Assembly (NCBI GenBank): GCA_963704995.1
Contig: CAVPIM010000009.1
Coordinates: forward strand, 620,001 to 684,000
Origin: RYN-230 sp963704995
Lineage (GTDB): Bacteria > Actinomycetota > Actinomycetes > Streptosporangiales > Streptosporangiaceae
Direction of reading: 5' to 3'
Length of the DNA: 64,000 nucleotides
Shown in pieces: positions 37,528 through 45,555 of the stretch. The notes beneath the pieces were generated by a model. That model ran no database searches. It was not told the origin of the DNA and worked only from the letters and a program-made list of their open reading frames with translations. The translations under genes and the position numbers were made by a program. Positions within the stretch are counted from its first letter, which is position 1. Each line of letters opens with the position of its first letter.

Positions 37528-38871
37528 TCAGCGGTAGGGCAGGAAGCAGATACCGGCGTGGCCGCTCGCCCCGCCGCACGGGTCGCTGCTGGCCAGGTTG
37601 TCGCTGGCGATCCACAGCCCGGCGCTGGTGACCAGCATGTCGTCGGCGCCCAGGCCACGGGCCCGGCTGTAGTACCCCGCGGAACCCGCTGAATTGACGA
37701 ACAGCGCCCCGTTAGCAGGGTTCAGCCCCTCCATGCCCGGCGCGTTGTACCCGCCGGCGCCGAGCGTGTTGCACGCGTTCGGGTTCATCGAGAAGCGCTC
37801 GTGACCGCCGAAATACGCGGCGTGGCTGTCGGCCGCGACGGAGTACAGCGAGTCGCAGCCGGTGTAGTTGATCCACTTGTGCCCGACCGAAGCCCGGGTC
37901 GCCGGGTAGGCCAGCGCGGCGTCACACGGTCCCGAGCGCGCCCCGTGATTGCTGCCGCCGACGACGTGGTAGCCGGTGGTGGCCAGGTAGACCGTGGAGT
38001 CGTCCGGCGACCAGGCCGCCGCCCGGGCCCAGAACGACTCGGTGCAGGCGGCACCGAAGTCCCGTGACGTCCAGCCGGTCACGCTGGCCCGGGAGCCGCC
38101 GACGTTCAGCATGAAGATCTGGTGGCGCGAGACGCCCCCGGCCGAGCTGAACACGCCCTCGACCAGGTCGAGCGTGCCGCCGTGGCTGACCTGCTGGTTG
38201 TAGACCTGGCTGCCTGCGATGGACAGGTTCGCGAACCCGTCGCCCCGGCCGGTGGACGGGCTCAGGCTGGCCATGCGCGCCGTCCTGTCGCCGTTGACGG
38301 ACGTGAAGGTGCCCCCGACCAGCAGGTGGCCGCGGACCGCGGCGAGGGTGTTGACCCGGCCGTTGGCGCTGCGGCCGAACCTGCTGACCACGTTGCCGGT
38401 CCTGGTGCTGATCTCGGCGATGTTGTTCGCCGGCGTGCCGTTGACCCGGGTGAAGTTCCCGCCGATGTAGGCATTGGCGCAGTTGCCGCCGCTGAACGCG
38501 ATGGAGTTGACGGCCGCCGCGCCGTCCTCATCGGTCTTCGTGCTGCCCACCACCCGGGGAGACCACGACGTGACCCGGTACGGGCTGGTCGCGCTGAAGC
38601 TCACGATGTCCGTGCGGCGGTAGCTTCTGCTGCCTTGCTTGATCACGCTGAAGCTGCCCACCGCGTACATGGTGCCGCGGCACCGGACGATCTGGCGGAT
38701 CTGCTCCCGGGGACTGGACGTGGTGGCCAGGCGAGGCGTGCTACTGGCGGGCGTGGCCGACACCACACCCGCAGGCGGCGGCTGGCCACCGGTTCCGGCC
38801 TGCGCGGCCGTGATGCTGAGCGGTACCAGCGTCCCGGTGGCGACGACGACGGCAACCAGACATTTGCGCAC
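37528..38871 (-). CDS. Secreted beta-propeller-like protein of unknown function
   Basis: A 447-residue secreted protein starting at GTG 38871 behind AGGGGGG, with signal peptide VRKCLVAVVVATGTL to AQAGT. The body has repeated strands of the type YIGGNFTRVNG, LLVGGTFTSVNG and LVEGVFSSAGG, characteristic of delta-60/kelch-like propellers. Several cysteines (CRGTMY, GNCANAYIG, CDSLYSV, CFLPYR) may pair. Relatives are annotated only as hypothetical or PKD-associated secreted proteins in actinobacteria. It is monocistronic; the role, perhaps surface adhesion or polymer binding, is a guess. Confidence 0.8.
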   Translation of the reverse strand: MRKCLVAVVVATGTLVPLSITAAQAGTGGQPPPAGVVSATPASSTPRLATTSSPREQIRQIVRCRGTMYAVGSFSVIKQGSRSYRRTDIVSFSATSPYRVTSWSPRVVGSTKTDEDGAAAVNSIAFSGGNCANAYIGGNFTRVNGTPANNIAEISTRTGNVVSRFGRSANGRVNTLAAVRGHLLVGGTFTSVNGDRTARMASLSPSTGRGDGFANLSIAGSQVYNQQVSHGGTLDLVEGVFSSAGGVSRHQIFMLNVGGSRASVTGWTSRDFGAACTESFWARAAAWSPDDSTVYLATTGYHVVGGSNHGARSGPCDAALAYPATRASVGHKWINYTGCDSLYSVAADSHAAYFGGHERFSMNPNACNTLGAGGYNAPGMEGLNPANGALFVNSAGSAGYYSRARGLGADDMLVTSAGLWIASDNLASSDPCGGASGHAGICFLPYR

Positions 38872-39073
38872 AACTGTCCCCCCTGTAACTTCGGCTCCCC
38901 GGGGGTACCTTATCCACTTCATGCCCGTTTGGGAACGTTAGTCCTGTTCGAAGGTCCTCGGACGGTACGGATGGTCACCGTCGCGCCACTCATCGTCCTG
39001 GTTCCCGGCGTGATCATCGGCGGCCCGCGCCACGGCATTCCCATCGCCCCGGCCCAACTGCCACGATGACCTC

Positions 39074-40852
39074 ATGACCGACGCGCACTCACCGACCCAG
39101 GCCTTCCGCGGCGCCCGGGACCTGCTGCTCCGCCACCGCGAGGACTACCCGGCCGCGCTGGCCGCCTTCACCTGGCCGCAGCTGGATGAGTTCAACTGGG
39201 CGCTGGACTGGTTCGATGTGATCGCAGCCGAGCATCCGGACCGGGATGCGCTGCGCATCGTGGCCGACGGGGACGCCGCCGCCCGGATCTCTTACGGCGA
39301 GATGGCCGCCCGCTCCGATCAGGTAGCCAGCTGGCTACGCGGGCTCGGCGCCCGGCGGGGCGACCGGCTGCTGCTCATGCTGGGCAACATCGCGCCCCTG
39401 TGGGAGATCATCCTGGCCGCGATGAAGCTCGGCGTAGTGATCATCCCGGCCAGCACCCTGCTCGGCCCCGAGGACCTGGCCGACCGGGTGGCCCGCGGCA
39501 ACGTGCGGCATGTGATCACCGAGTACGGGCACACGTCCCGGTTCGCGGAGGTTGGCGGGGACTGGACGCGGGTCGCGGTGAGCACCACGCCCGGGGCGGC
39601 ACCACCGGAGGGCTGGCACGGCTACGCGGAGGCGGCCTCGGCCCGCGCCCACTTCGAGCCGGACGGCCCGACTCACGCGGACGAACCGTTGCTGCTGTAT
39701 TTCACCTCCGGTACCACCGCCCAGCCCAAGCTGGTCGAGCATACGCACGCCTCGTACCCGGCCGGCCACCTGTCCACCATGTACTGGATCGGGCTGCAGC
39801 CCGGCGACGTGCACCTGAACATCTCCTCCCCGGGCTGGGCCAAGCACGCGTGGAGCAACGTGTACGCGCCGTGGAACGCGGGCGCGACCGCCCTGGTGCT
39901 CGGCTACGAGCGGTTTTCCGCCCAGGCGCTGATGGACGCGATCGGCGGCTGCGGGGCGACCACGTTCTGCGCGCCGCCCACCGTCTGGCGGATGCTCATC
40001 CAGGCCGATCTGAGCGCCTGCGACGTCAGCGCGCTGCGCGAGTGCGTGGCCGCGGGTGAGCCGCTGAACCCGGAGGTGATCGACCAGGTCCGGCGGGCCT
40101 GGGGAATCACGGTGCGGGATGGGTACGGGCAGACCGAGACCACCGCCCAGGTGGGCAACCCGCCGGGGCAGCCGCTGCGGCCCGGGTCGATGGGCCGTCC
40201 GCTGCCCGGCTACACCGTGGCCCTGGTCAACCCGCTGACCGGCGAGCCGGGCGAGGAAGGCGAGATCTGCCTGGACCTGGCCCGGCGGCCACTCGGCCTG
40301 ATGACCGGCTACCGCGGCGATGCGCAGCGGGCGGCCGAGGCCATGCGCGGCGGTTACTACCACACCGGGGACGTGGCCAGCCGGGACGCCGACGGGTACC
40401 TGACCTATATCGGGCGGACCGACGACGTGTTCAAGGCGTCGGACTACCGGATCTCGCCGTTCGAGCTGGAAAGCGTGCTGATCGAGCACGAGGCGGTGGC
40501 CGAGGCGGCGGTGGTGCCCTCGCCGGACCCGATGCGGTTCGCGGTGCCCAAGGCGTACGTCACGCTGGCGGCCGGGTTCGAGCCGTCGGCTGAGACCGCG
40601 CTGTCGATCCTCGGCTACACCAGGCAGCGGCTGTCCCCGTACAAGCGCGTCCGGCGGCTGGAGTTCAGTGAGCTGCCCAAGACGATCTCCGGCAAGATCC
40701 GCCGGGTGGAACTGCGTGCCCAGGAGACGGACCGGCTGGGCCAGCCAGGCGCGGCCGGACCGGGCGCGGCGGGACCTGGTCCCGCCGCACCCATCGGCCC
40801 GCGCGGTCACACGGAGTTCTGGGAAGAGGACTTCCCGGGCCTGAAGGGTTAG
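39074..40852 (+). CDS. AMP-forming acyl-CoA synthetase (medium-chain type)
   Basis: A 592-residue adenylate-forming enzyme that activates a carboxylic acid with ATP and CoA. The ATP-binding P-loop motif is LLLYFTSGTTAQPKLVEHTH, the A5 motif is DGYGQTETT, and the hinge and A8 region reads YHTGDVASRDADGYLTYIGRTDDVFKASDYRI. The A10 lysine lies in LPKTISGKIRRVEL. The WAKHAWSNVYAPWNAGATAL segment resembles ACSM-type medium-chain or acetyl-CoA synthetase-like enzymes, so the substrate is probably a short- to medium-chain fatty acid. The C-terminal 35 residues carry a Gly/Pro/Ala-rich tail. It is a single-gene unit. Confidence 0.93.
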   Translation: MTDAHSPTQAFRGARDLLLRHREDYPAALAAFTWPQLDEFNWALDWFDVIAAEHPDRDALRIVADGDAAARISYGEMAARSDQVASWLRGLGARRGDRLLLMLGNIAPLWEIILAAMKLGVVIIPASTLLGPEDLADRVARGNVRHVITEYGHTSRFAEVGGDWTRVAVSTTPGAAPPEGWHGYAEAASARAHFEPDGPTHADEPLLLYFTSGTTAQPKLVEHTHASYPAGHLSTMYWIGLQPGDVHLNISSPGWAKHAWSNVYAPWNAGATALVLGYERFSAQALMDAIGGCGATTFCAPPTVWRMLIQADLSACDVSALRECVAAGEPLNPEVIDQVRRAWGITVRDGYGQTETTAQVGNPPGQPLRPGSMGRPLPGYTVALVNPLTGEPGEEGEICLDLARRPLGLMTGYRGDAQRAAEAMRGGYYHTGDVASRDADGYLTYIGRTDDVFKASDYRISPFELESVLIEHEAVAEAAVVPSPDPMRFAVPKAYVTLAAGFEPSAETALSILGYTRQRLSPYKRVRRLEFSELPKTISGKIRRVELRAQETDRLGQPGAAGPGAAGPGPAAPIGPRGHTEFWEEDFPGLKG

Positions 40853-41430
40853 CCCCCTCCCCCGCTCACCCTTCGCACGCGTCGGCCACGACCGCGACGT
40901 GCATCCAGCACCAGGCACTGCCTGCCGCGCGGTTGAGGAGAAGCCCCCGCGTCCCCCTGCCTGGGACAGGCATCGAGGCCGTTCCCGCTGGCAGCCTGGG
41001 CTGACTTACGGTCCAGACGGTGTGATGTTGGGCGCCTGCTATTCAGATTTCGTGCACAAAAAAACCCCGGCCCGGCTTCGCAGACCACCGATGGGTGGCC
41101 TTCTCTGCCTAGGTCCGGAGCAGCGAGGCCCACGTTACGCTGCCCGGGGCCGGAAGTACAAGGTTGTTCACCCGCTGGTCACCTGCTCTGCGACAGGCGC
41201 CCGGGGCCGGGAGAAGGCGCGGGCTGAACTCCGGCCGCCCCGGGAGCGCCGGGCGGGCCGGAACCCGTCACACCTCGCGGCTATCCGGGATCGGGGCACG
41301 GGCGTACTGTGGTCGGCATAGGCGCCCGCACCAGCCCTCATGATCCGTGTGGATGCGGGCCTCCGCGTCGCTCAGGACCCCGGTGGCACGGCCAGTTTCC
41401 TGGCTGGGCAAAGACCAAGGAGCCTTAGCG
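40853..41430. other. Gene-poor interval
   Basis: I see no credible gene, tRNA or array in these 578 bases. An A-run near 41057-41063 and two copies of GCCCGGGGCCGG near 41140 and 41200 stand out, without a clear function. The few open frames are GC-rich by-products. Confidence 0.4.
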
Positions 41431-41871
41431 ATGGATAAATCATTGGGCTTGCCCTCTGCCCTGGCCTGGCAGGCGATGAAGCTCGCGCACGCGCCGCCGG
41501 CGCGGTCGGCCGGAGTTACCCTGATCGGCGCCCGGCCGCCATTCAGCACCGGCCCCGCCAGCAGCAGCCCATCCAGCAGCAGCCCATCCAGCACCGGCCC
41601 TGCCAGCACCGGCCCTGCCAGCACCGGCCCTGCCAGCAGCAGCCCGTTCCCGGCCGATCATCACGACTGGCTGGCCCAGAGAATGAACGACGTCGTGGTC
41701 CGCCGGATCTTCGCCGCCGGGCTGGATCTCCAGGCCGCGCTCGGCCTGATCGACGACCACGGCCCGGCCAGCGGCCACCGGGCGGCCCTCAAGATCTGCC
41801 ACGCCACCGATGAACTCGATCACGCCATCCGGGACATCCGGGACATCCTGTTCGACCGCGGCCCCCGGTAG
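41431..41871 (+). CDS. Stand-alone degenerate HisKA_3-like protein
   Basis: A 146-residue protein from the ATG at 41431 with AAGGAGCC upstream. Residues about 75-146 match the dimerisation/phosphoacceptor helices of NarL-type kinases: the segment DWLAQRMNDVVVRRIFAAGL lines up with the family's DLHD..I..LF..GL pattern, and DELDHAIRDIRDILFD matches the second helix. The phosphoacceptor His is Asn here (MND), and there is no ATPase domain, so it cannot autophosphorylate. The N-terminal third has an SSSPSS/STGPA repeat linker. It precedes two GAF-ANTAR genes and may be a dimerising decoy or adaptor in the same signalling group; that is inference. Confidence 0.65.
   Translation: MDKSLGLPSALAWQAMKLAHAPPARSAGVTLIGARPPFSTGPASSSPSSSSPSSTGPASTGPASTGPASSSPFPADHHDWLAQRMNDVVVRRIFAAGLDLQAALGLIDDHGPASGHRAALKICHATDELDHAIRDIRDILFDRGPR
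41544..41646 (+). repeat. 15-bp tandem repeats in the HisKA_3-like gene
   Basis: Units CCAGCAGCAGCCCAT and CCAGCACCGGCCCTG alternate over about seven copies. They encode Ser/Pro and Ser-Thr-Gly-Pro-Ala pentapeptides and keep the frame. Confidence 0.9.
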
Positions 41872-42089
41872 CGGCAGGCCAAGCCGCCACGGGGGCAGGC
41901 ACCGGGATGGCAGGCCAGCCGGGCCCTGGTGGCGTAGCCTGAGGCAGAGACCCGGGGCACCGGGCCCGGAAGGACGCAAAATCCCGTCCCAGCTGACGCT
42001 TTCCTTCCCCAATGGAGGGAGCCAGCCGGTGAACGGTCGGCGCGGTACCGAGGGCCTGGGATGTCCCGGGCCAGGATCGGACCGCTGAC

Positions 42090-42782
42090 GTGCCCGGCGA
42101 GAGGCTGCGCAGGATACTGGCCGAGCTGTCCGACGGGGAGAGCACATGGCAGGCCGCCCGGCTGTGCGCGGTGGGCCCACAGTTCACCGGGATGAACGGC
42201 GTGGGGGTCATGCTCATGTCCGGTGACATTCCCCGCGGATCGCTGTGCAGCAGTGACGCGGTCAGCGAGCTGATCGAGGAGCTGCAGTACACCCTGGGCG
42301 AGGGACCGTGCGTCGACGCCTACCGGCACGACACGATCGTGTCCGAGCCCGACCTGGCGGACCCGCAGACGCGCCGGTGGGCCGCGTTCACCCCGCCGGT
42401 GCTGCAGGCGGGCGCGCGGGCGGTGTTCGGATTCCCGCTGCGGGTCGGCACGGTGCGGCTGGGGGCGCTCAACCTCTACCGCGACCGGCCCGGCGAGCTC
42501 AGCGCCGACCAGCACGCCGACGCGCTGGTGCTGGCGGACGTGACCGCTCACTGGGTGCTGGATGCCCAGGCCGGGGCGCCATCCGGCGTGGTCGCCGAGC
42601 AACTGGAAGCCGGGGCCGACTTCCACTTCGCCGTGCACAACGCAGCTGGAATAGTGTCGGTCCAGGAAGACATCAGCGTCACCGAAGCGCTCATCCGCTT
42701 GCGGGCGTTCGCCTACGGCAACGACCGGCCGCTGGCCGACGTGGCCCAGGACATCATCGCCCGCAGACTGCGGCTCGGATGA
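42090..42782 (+). CDS. GAF-ANTAR regulator
   Basis: A 230-residue cytosolic regulator starting at GTG 42090. A GAF domain (about 20-165) shows the YTLGEGPCVDAYRHDTIV and GAFTLNL-type GALNLYRDRPG segments. An ANTAR RNA-binding domain (about 180-230) reads QLEAGADFHFAV, then EALIRLRAFAYGNDRPLADVA. ANTAR proteins usually act as antiterminators binding paired hairpins in nascent RNA; the GAF domain would sense a small ligand or redox state. It is followed 70 bases later by a second GAF-ANTAR gene and belongs to the same signalling group as the HisKA_3-like gene upstream. Confidence 0.9.
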   Translation: MPGERLRRILAELSDGESTWQAARLCAVGPQFTGMNGVGVMLMSGDIPRGSLCSSDAVSELIEELQYTLGEGPCVDAYRHDTIVSEPDLADPQTRRWAAFTPPVLQAGARAVFGFPLRVGTVRLGALNLYRDRPGELSADQHADALVLADVTAHWVLDAQAGAPSGVVAEQLEAGADFHFAVHNAAGIVSVQEDISVTEALIRLRAFAYGNDRPLADVAQDIIARRLRLG

Positions 42783-42852
42783 AAACGGGCCGCCCGTGCC
42801 CGCGCGGGACTGCGTACCCACGCGGGATTCCGCTCCGAAGGGAGGGATGGGG

Positions 42853-44133
42853 ATGACCCGGGAAGCCGACGTGGTCCATTGCCTCGTCGAGATGGCCGAC
42901 ACCCTGGTCGATGACTACGACATCGTCGACCTGCTGACCGGGCTCACCGACCGCTGCGTGAGCCTGCTCGCCGTTTCAGCCGCCGGGGTGATGCTGGTCT
43001 CCCCCTCGGGCAGCCTCGGCCTGGTGGCCTCGTCCAGCGAGGCGATGCGCCTGCTGGAACTGTTTGAACTCCAGGCGCAGGAAGGTCCCTGCCTGGACGC
43101 CTTCCGCAGTGGTGAGCGGGTCGGCCAGACACACCTGGAGGCGGGGTCCGACCGCTGGCCGCTGTTCTCCGCCGCCGCCGTCCGGGCCGGTTTCCAGTCG
43201 GCGGTCGCGCTGCCGCTGCGGCTGCGGGAGGTGACCCTGGGCGCGCTCAACCTGCTCAGCGCGACCCGCGACCCGATCGGGGAGGCGGACCTCATCGTCG
43301 CCCGCGCCTTCGCTGACCTGGCGGCGCTCAGCATCCTCCAGCACCGGGCCAGCACCGAGGCCCAGCGCCTGAACGAGCAGCTGTCCGCCGCCCTGACCAG
43401 CCGCATCGCGATTGAGCAGGCCAAAGGGGTGATCTCCGAGCGGGCCGGCATTGACCTGGCCGAGGCCTTCGCCCGGCTGCGGGCCTACGCGCGCAACACC
43501 AACCAGCGCCTCACCGACGTGGCCCAGGCCACCGTGGACGGGCACCGTGGACCCGCAGGCCTGGACGGCCCCCGCCGGGTCCTTACCCCCGCCGGCGCGG
43601 CCCGGCGCGCTCAGCTCGTGACGTCGGCGCTGGTGAAGCGGGCCCAGGCCAGCGCGCCGAAGATCACGATGTACGCCGCGAACGACAGCAGCCCGTGCAG
43701 CAGGCTCCCGGTGTCGACCGGCGACCGCAGCAGCGAGTCGAACGACAGCCAGAAGTGCGTCGGCAGGTACGGGTGGATCACGGCGAACTGGGACACGTTG
43801 TCGGCCACCTCGCTGGCCACCGCCAGCACCAGGACCGCGGCGATCGCGCCGATCGGGTGCTCGGTCAGGGTCGAGATGGCCAGCCCGATCGCGGCCAGGG
43901 CGGCCATCCCCGCGGCCACGTACAGCGTGACGTACAGCAGCCGGAGCAGGCCGTCCGCCAGGGAAACGGTCGTCCCGGACAGCAGCGTCACCGGCCCGAT
44001 CGGGAACAGGATCGCGCCCATGATCAGCGACACCGCAGAGACCAGCAGGCACGCGGCCAGCCCGAAGATGACCACGGCCACGTACTTGACCGAGAGCAGC
44101 CTGGTCCGGCCGGCCGGCACGGTGAGCAGGTAG
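42853..44133 (+). CDS. GAF-ANTAR regulator, 3' end uncertain
   Basis: The start is the ATG at 42853, six bases behind GGAGGG. A GAF domain (about 15-165, with LLTGLTDRCVSLLAVSAAGV and LGALNLLSA) leads to an ANTAR domain (about 180-235, AIEQAKGVISERAGIDLAEA then RLTDVAQATVDG). ANTAR proteins normally end within a few residues of this point. Here the frame stays open to 44133, antisense to most of the ABC permease gene. The extra 180 residues have the composition of a reverse-strand shadow. A lost stop or indel near 43540-43620 is likely, so the reliable part is 42853 to about 43600. Confidence 0.82.
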   Translation: MTREADVVHCLVEMADTLVDDYDIVDLLTGLTDRCVSLLAVSAAGVMLVSPSGSLGLVASSSEAMRLLELFELQAQEGPCLDAFRSGERVGQTHLEAGSDRWPLFSAAAVRAGFQSAVALPLRLREVTLGALNLLSATRDPIGEADLIVARAFADLAALSILQHRASTEAQRLNEQLSAALTSRIAIEQAKGVISERAGIDLAEAFARLRAYARNTNQRLTDVAQATVDGHRGPAGLDGPRRVLTPAGAARRAQLVTSALVKRAQASAPKITMYAANDSSPCSRLPVSTGDRSSESNDSQKCVGRYGWITANWDTLSATSLATASTRTAAIAPIGCSVRVEMASPIAARAAIPAATYSVTYSSRSRPSARETVVPDSSVTGPIGNRIAPMISDTAETSRHAASPKMTTATYLTESSLVRPAGTVSR

Positions 44134-44528
44134 CGCAGCGTGCCGGCGCCGGCCTCGCCGGCGATCGAGTCACCGGCCACCACCGCGATCACCAGCGGCA
44201 GCACCAGGGTGAGCAGGATGGTCAGGGCCAGGAGGGACAGGAACACCCCGTTCCCGGCCAGCTGGGCGAAGAACGACGCGTTCGGCCCGCCACCGCCGCC
44301 GTCCGGAGTGGAGACCCGCAGCCCGATGCCCAGCACCACGGGCAGCACGACGAGCACACCGAGCAGGGCCAGGTTGCGCCAGCGCCGGAACATCAGGCGC
44401 AGCTCGCTGCCCAGCAGGCGCAGCCAGCCACGAAGACCGTTACGCGGCAGGGCGTGCCCCGCCAGCGACGCGCCGTCCCTGGCCGCCGGGGTGTCCCCGC
44501 GGGGAGCGGACAGCTCAGCCGTTGACAT
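43611..44528 (-). CDS. ABC-2 type transporter permease
   Basis: A 305-residue integral membrane protein with six predicted helices, the first near LALLGVLVVLPVVLGIGL and the others spread over 95-300. A large loop after helix 1 and the topology match the ABC-2/NatB-type permeases of actinobacterial exporters. The start at 44528 overlaps the ATPase stop by 14 bases, so the two are translationally coupled. With the ATPase and a LolA-like protein it forms a three-gene export unit whose substrate is unknown. Confidence 0.92.
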   Translation of the reverse strand: MSTAELSAPRGDTPAARDGASLAGHALPRNGLRGWLRLLGSELRLMFRRWRNLALLGVLVVLPVVLGIGLRVSTPDGGGGGPNASFFAQLAGNGVFLSLLALTILLTLVLPLVIAVVAGDSIAGEAGAGTLRYLLTVPAGRTRLLSVKYVAVVIFGLAACLLVSAVSLIMGAILFPIGPVTLLSGTTVSLADGLLRLLYVTLYVAAGMAALAAIGLAISTLTEHPIGAIAAVLVLAVASEVADNVSQFAVIHPYLPTHFWLSFDSLLRSPVDTGSLLHGLLSFAAYIVIFGALAWARFTSADVTS

Positions 44529-45555
44529 CGAATCCCTCCCCGGTCAGCCCCACGAACAGTTCCTCCAGGCTGGGCCGCGGCGTGTCCAGCCCGGCCACCG
44601 GGACGCCGGCGTAGACCAGCTCCCGGCAGATCTGCTCGGGCGCCTGGTCGCCGAGCGCGGCCGACGCCGCCCCGTCCGCGGCCGTCACGTCGGCCAGCCC
44701 CAGCTTGCCGAGGACCTCGGCGGCCCGCGTGACGTCCGTGGTGGTGACCCGGATCCGGGCCGCGCCGCGGGCGCGCAGTTCCTCCAGCGAGCCCTGGAAC
44801 ACCAGCCGCCCGGTCCGCATCACGCCTACCTGGGTGCAGATCTGCTCCACCTCAGCCAGCAGGTGCGAGGACACCAGCACCGTGATGCCGTCGGTGGCGA
44901 TCTCCCTGATCAGCCCGCGGACCTCGCGGGTGCCCTGCGGGTCGAGCCCGTTGGTGGGCTCGTCCAGGATGATCAGCTCGCGCGGCTGCAGCAGGCTGGC
45001 CGCGATGGCTAGCCGCTGCTTCATGCCGAGGGAGTAGGCCCGGTAGTGCTTCTTCCTGGCGGCGAGCAGGCCGACCCGGTCCAGGGCCACCGTGATCCGC
45101 TTTTTCGCGGTGCCCGGGTCGGCGGTCCGGTCGGCCGCATCCACCCGGGCCAGGTTGTCCCAGCCGGACAGCTGCGGGTAGAACGCAGGCCCCTCGACCA
45201 GGGACCCGACCCGGGGCAGGACCTCGACGAGGCCCGCGGGCATCGGCACGCCCAGCAGGGCGTGGCTGCCCTGGGTGGCGAAGACCAGGCCGAGCAGCAT
45301 CCGGATCGTGGTGGTCTTGCCGGACCCGTTGGGGCCGAGGAAGCCGTAGACGCTGCCCCGGGGGACCAGCATGTCGAGGCCGTCCACGGCCAGCTGGCCG
45401 CCCCGGAACCGTTTCGTCAGGCCCTGGGTGACGATCGCGGGCGGAAGCTCCGCGCCCGGGGCCGCCTCCTCGCGGGCCGCCGGGGCGGAGTCCACCTGAT
45501 CCGTGCTCACTTGCCCGGTGCTCACTTGCCCGGTGCTCACTTGACCCGTGCTCAC
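44515..45555 (-). CDS. ABC transporter ATP-binding protein
   Basis: A 346-residue ATPase of the DRA/NatA type. It starts at GTG 45555, overlapping the LolA-like stop as GTGA. After a VSTGQ repeat leader, the nucleotide-binding domain carries Walker A GPNGSGKTTTIRML, the signature YSLGMKQRLAIAASLL, Walker B LIILDEPTNGLDPQG and the switch His in VLVSSHLL. The C-terminal 90 residues form the usual DUF4162-like extension (ARIRVTTTDVTRAAEVLGKL). It powers the permease encoded next. Confidence 0.94.
   Translation of the reverse strand: MSTGQVSTGQVSTGQVSTDQVDSAPAAREEAAPGAELPPAIVTQGLTKRFRGGQLAVDGLDMLVPRGSVYGFLGPNGSGKTTTIRMLLGLVFATQGSHALLGVPMPAGLVEVLPRVGSLVEGPAFYPQLSGWDNLARVDAADRTADPGTAKKRITVALDRVGLLAARKKHYRAYSLGMKQRLAIAASLLQPRELIILDEPTNGLDPQGTREVRGLIREIATDGITVLVSSHLLAEVEQICTQVGVMRTGRLVFQGSLEELRARGAARIRVTTTDVTRAAEVLGKLGLADVTAADGAASAALGDQAPEQICRELVYAGVPVAGLDTPRPSLEELFVGLTGEGFDVNG
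45501..45555 (-). repeat. 15-bp tandem repeats at the ABC ATPase start, each with a GTG
   Basis: The minus-strand unit GTGAGCACCGGGCAA occurs at 45555, 45540, 45525 and 45510 with small changes. Each copy offers an in-frame GTG, so translation could begin at several points. The unit encodes VSTGQ. Confidence 0.88.

Noticed and set aside
40853..41430. Possible tRNA or small RNA in a gene-poor interval
   Set aside because: No T-arm consensus, cloverleaf or terminator could be drawn.
41544..41646. Short repeats considered as a CRISPR-like array
   Set aside because: They are contiguous 15-bp coding repeats without spacers.
41950..42010. GGACGCAAAATCCC resembles part of a cyclic di-GMP (GEMM) riboswitch
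   Set aside because: The other conserved GEMM segments and pairing are absent, and the downstream GAF-ANTAR gene follows too closely for a normal expression platform.
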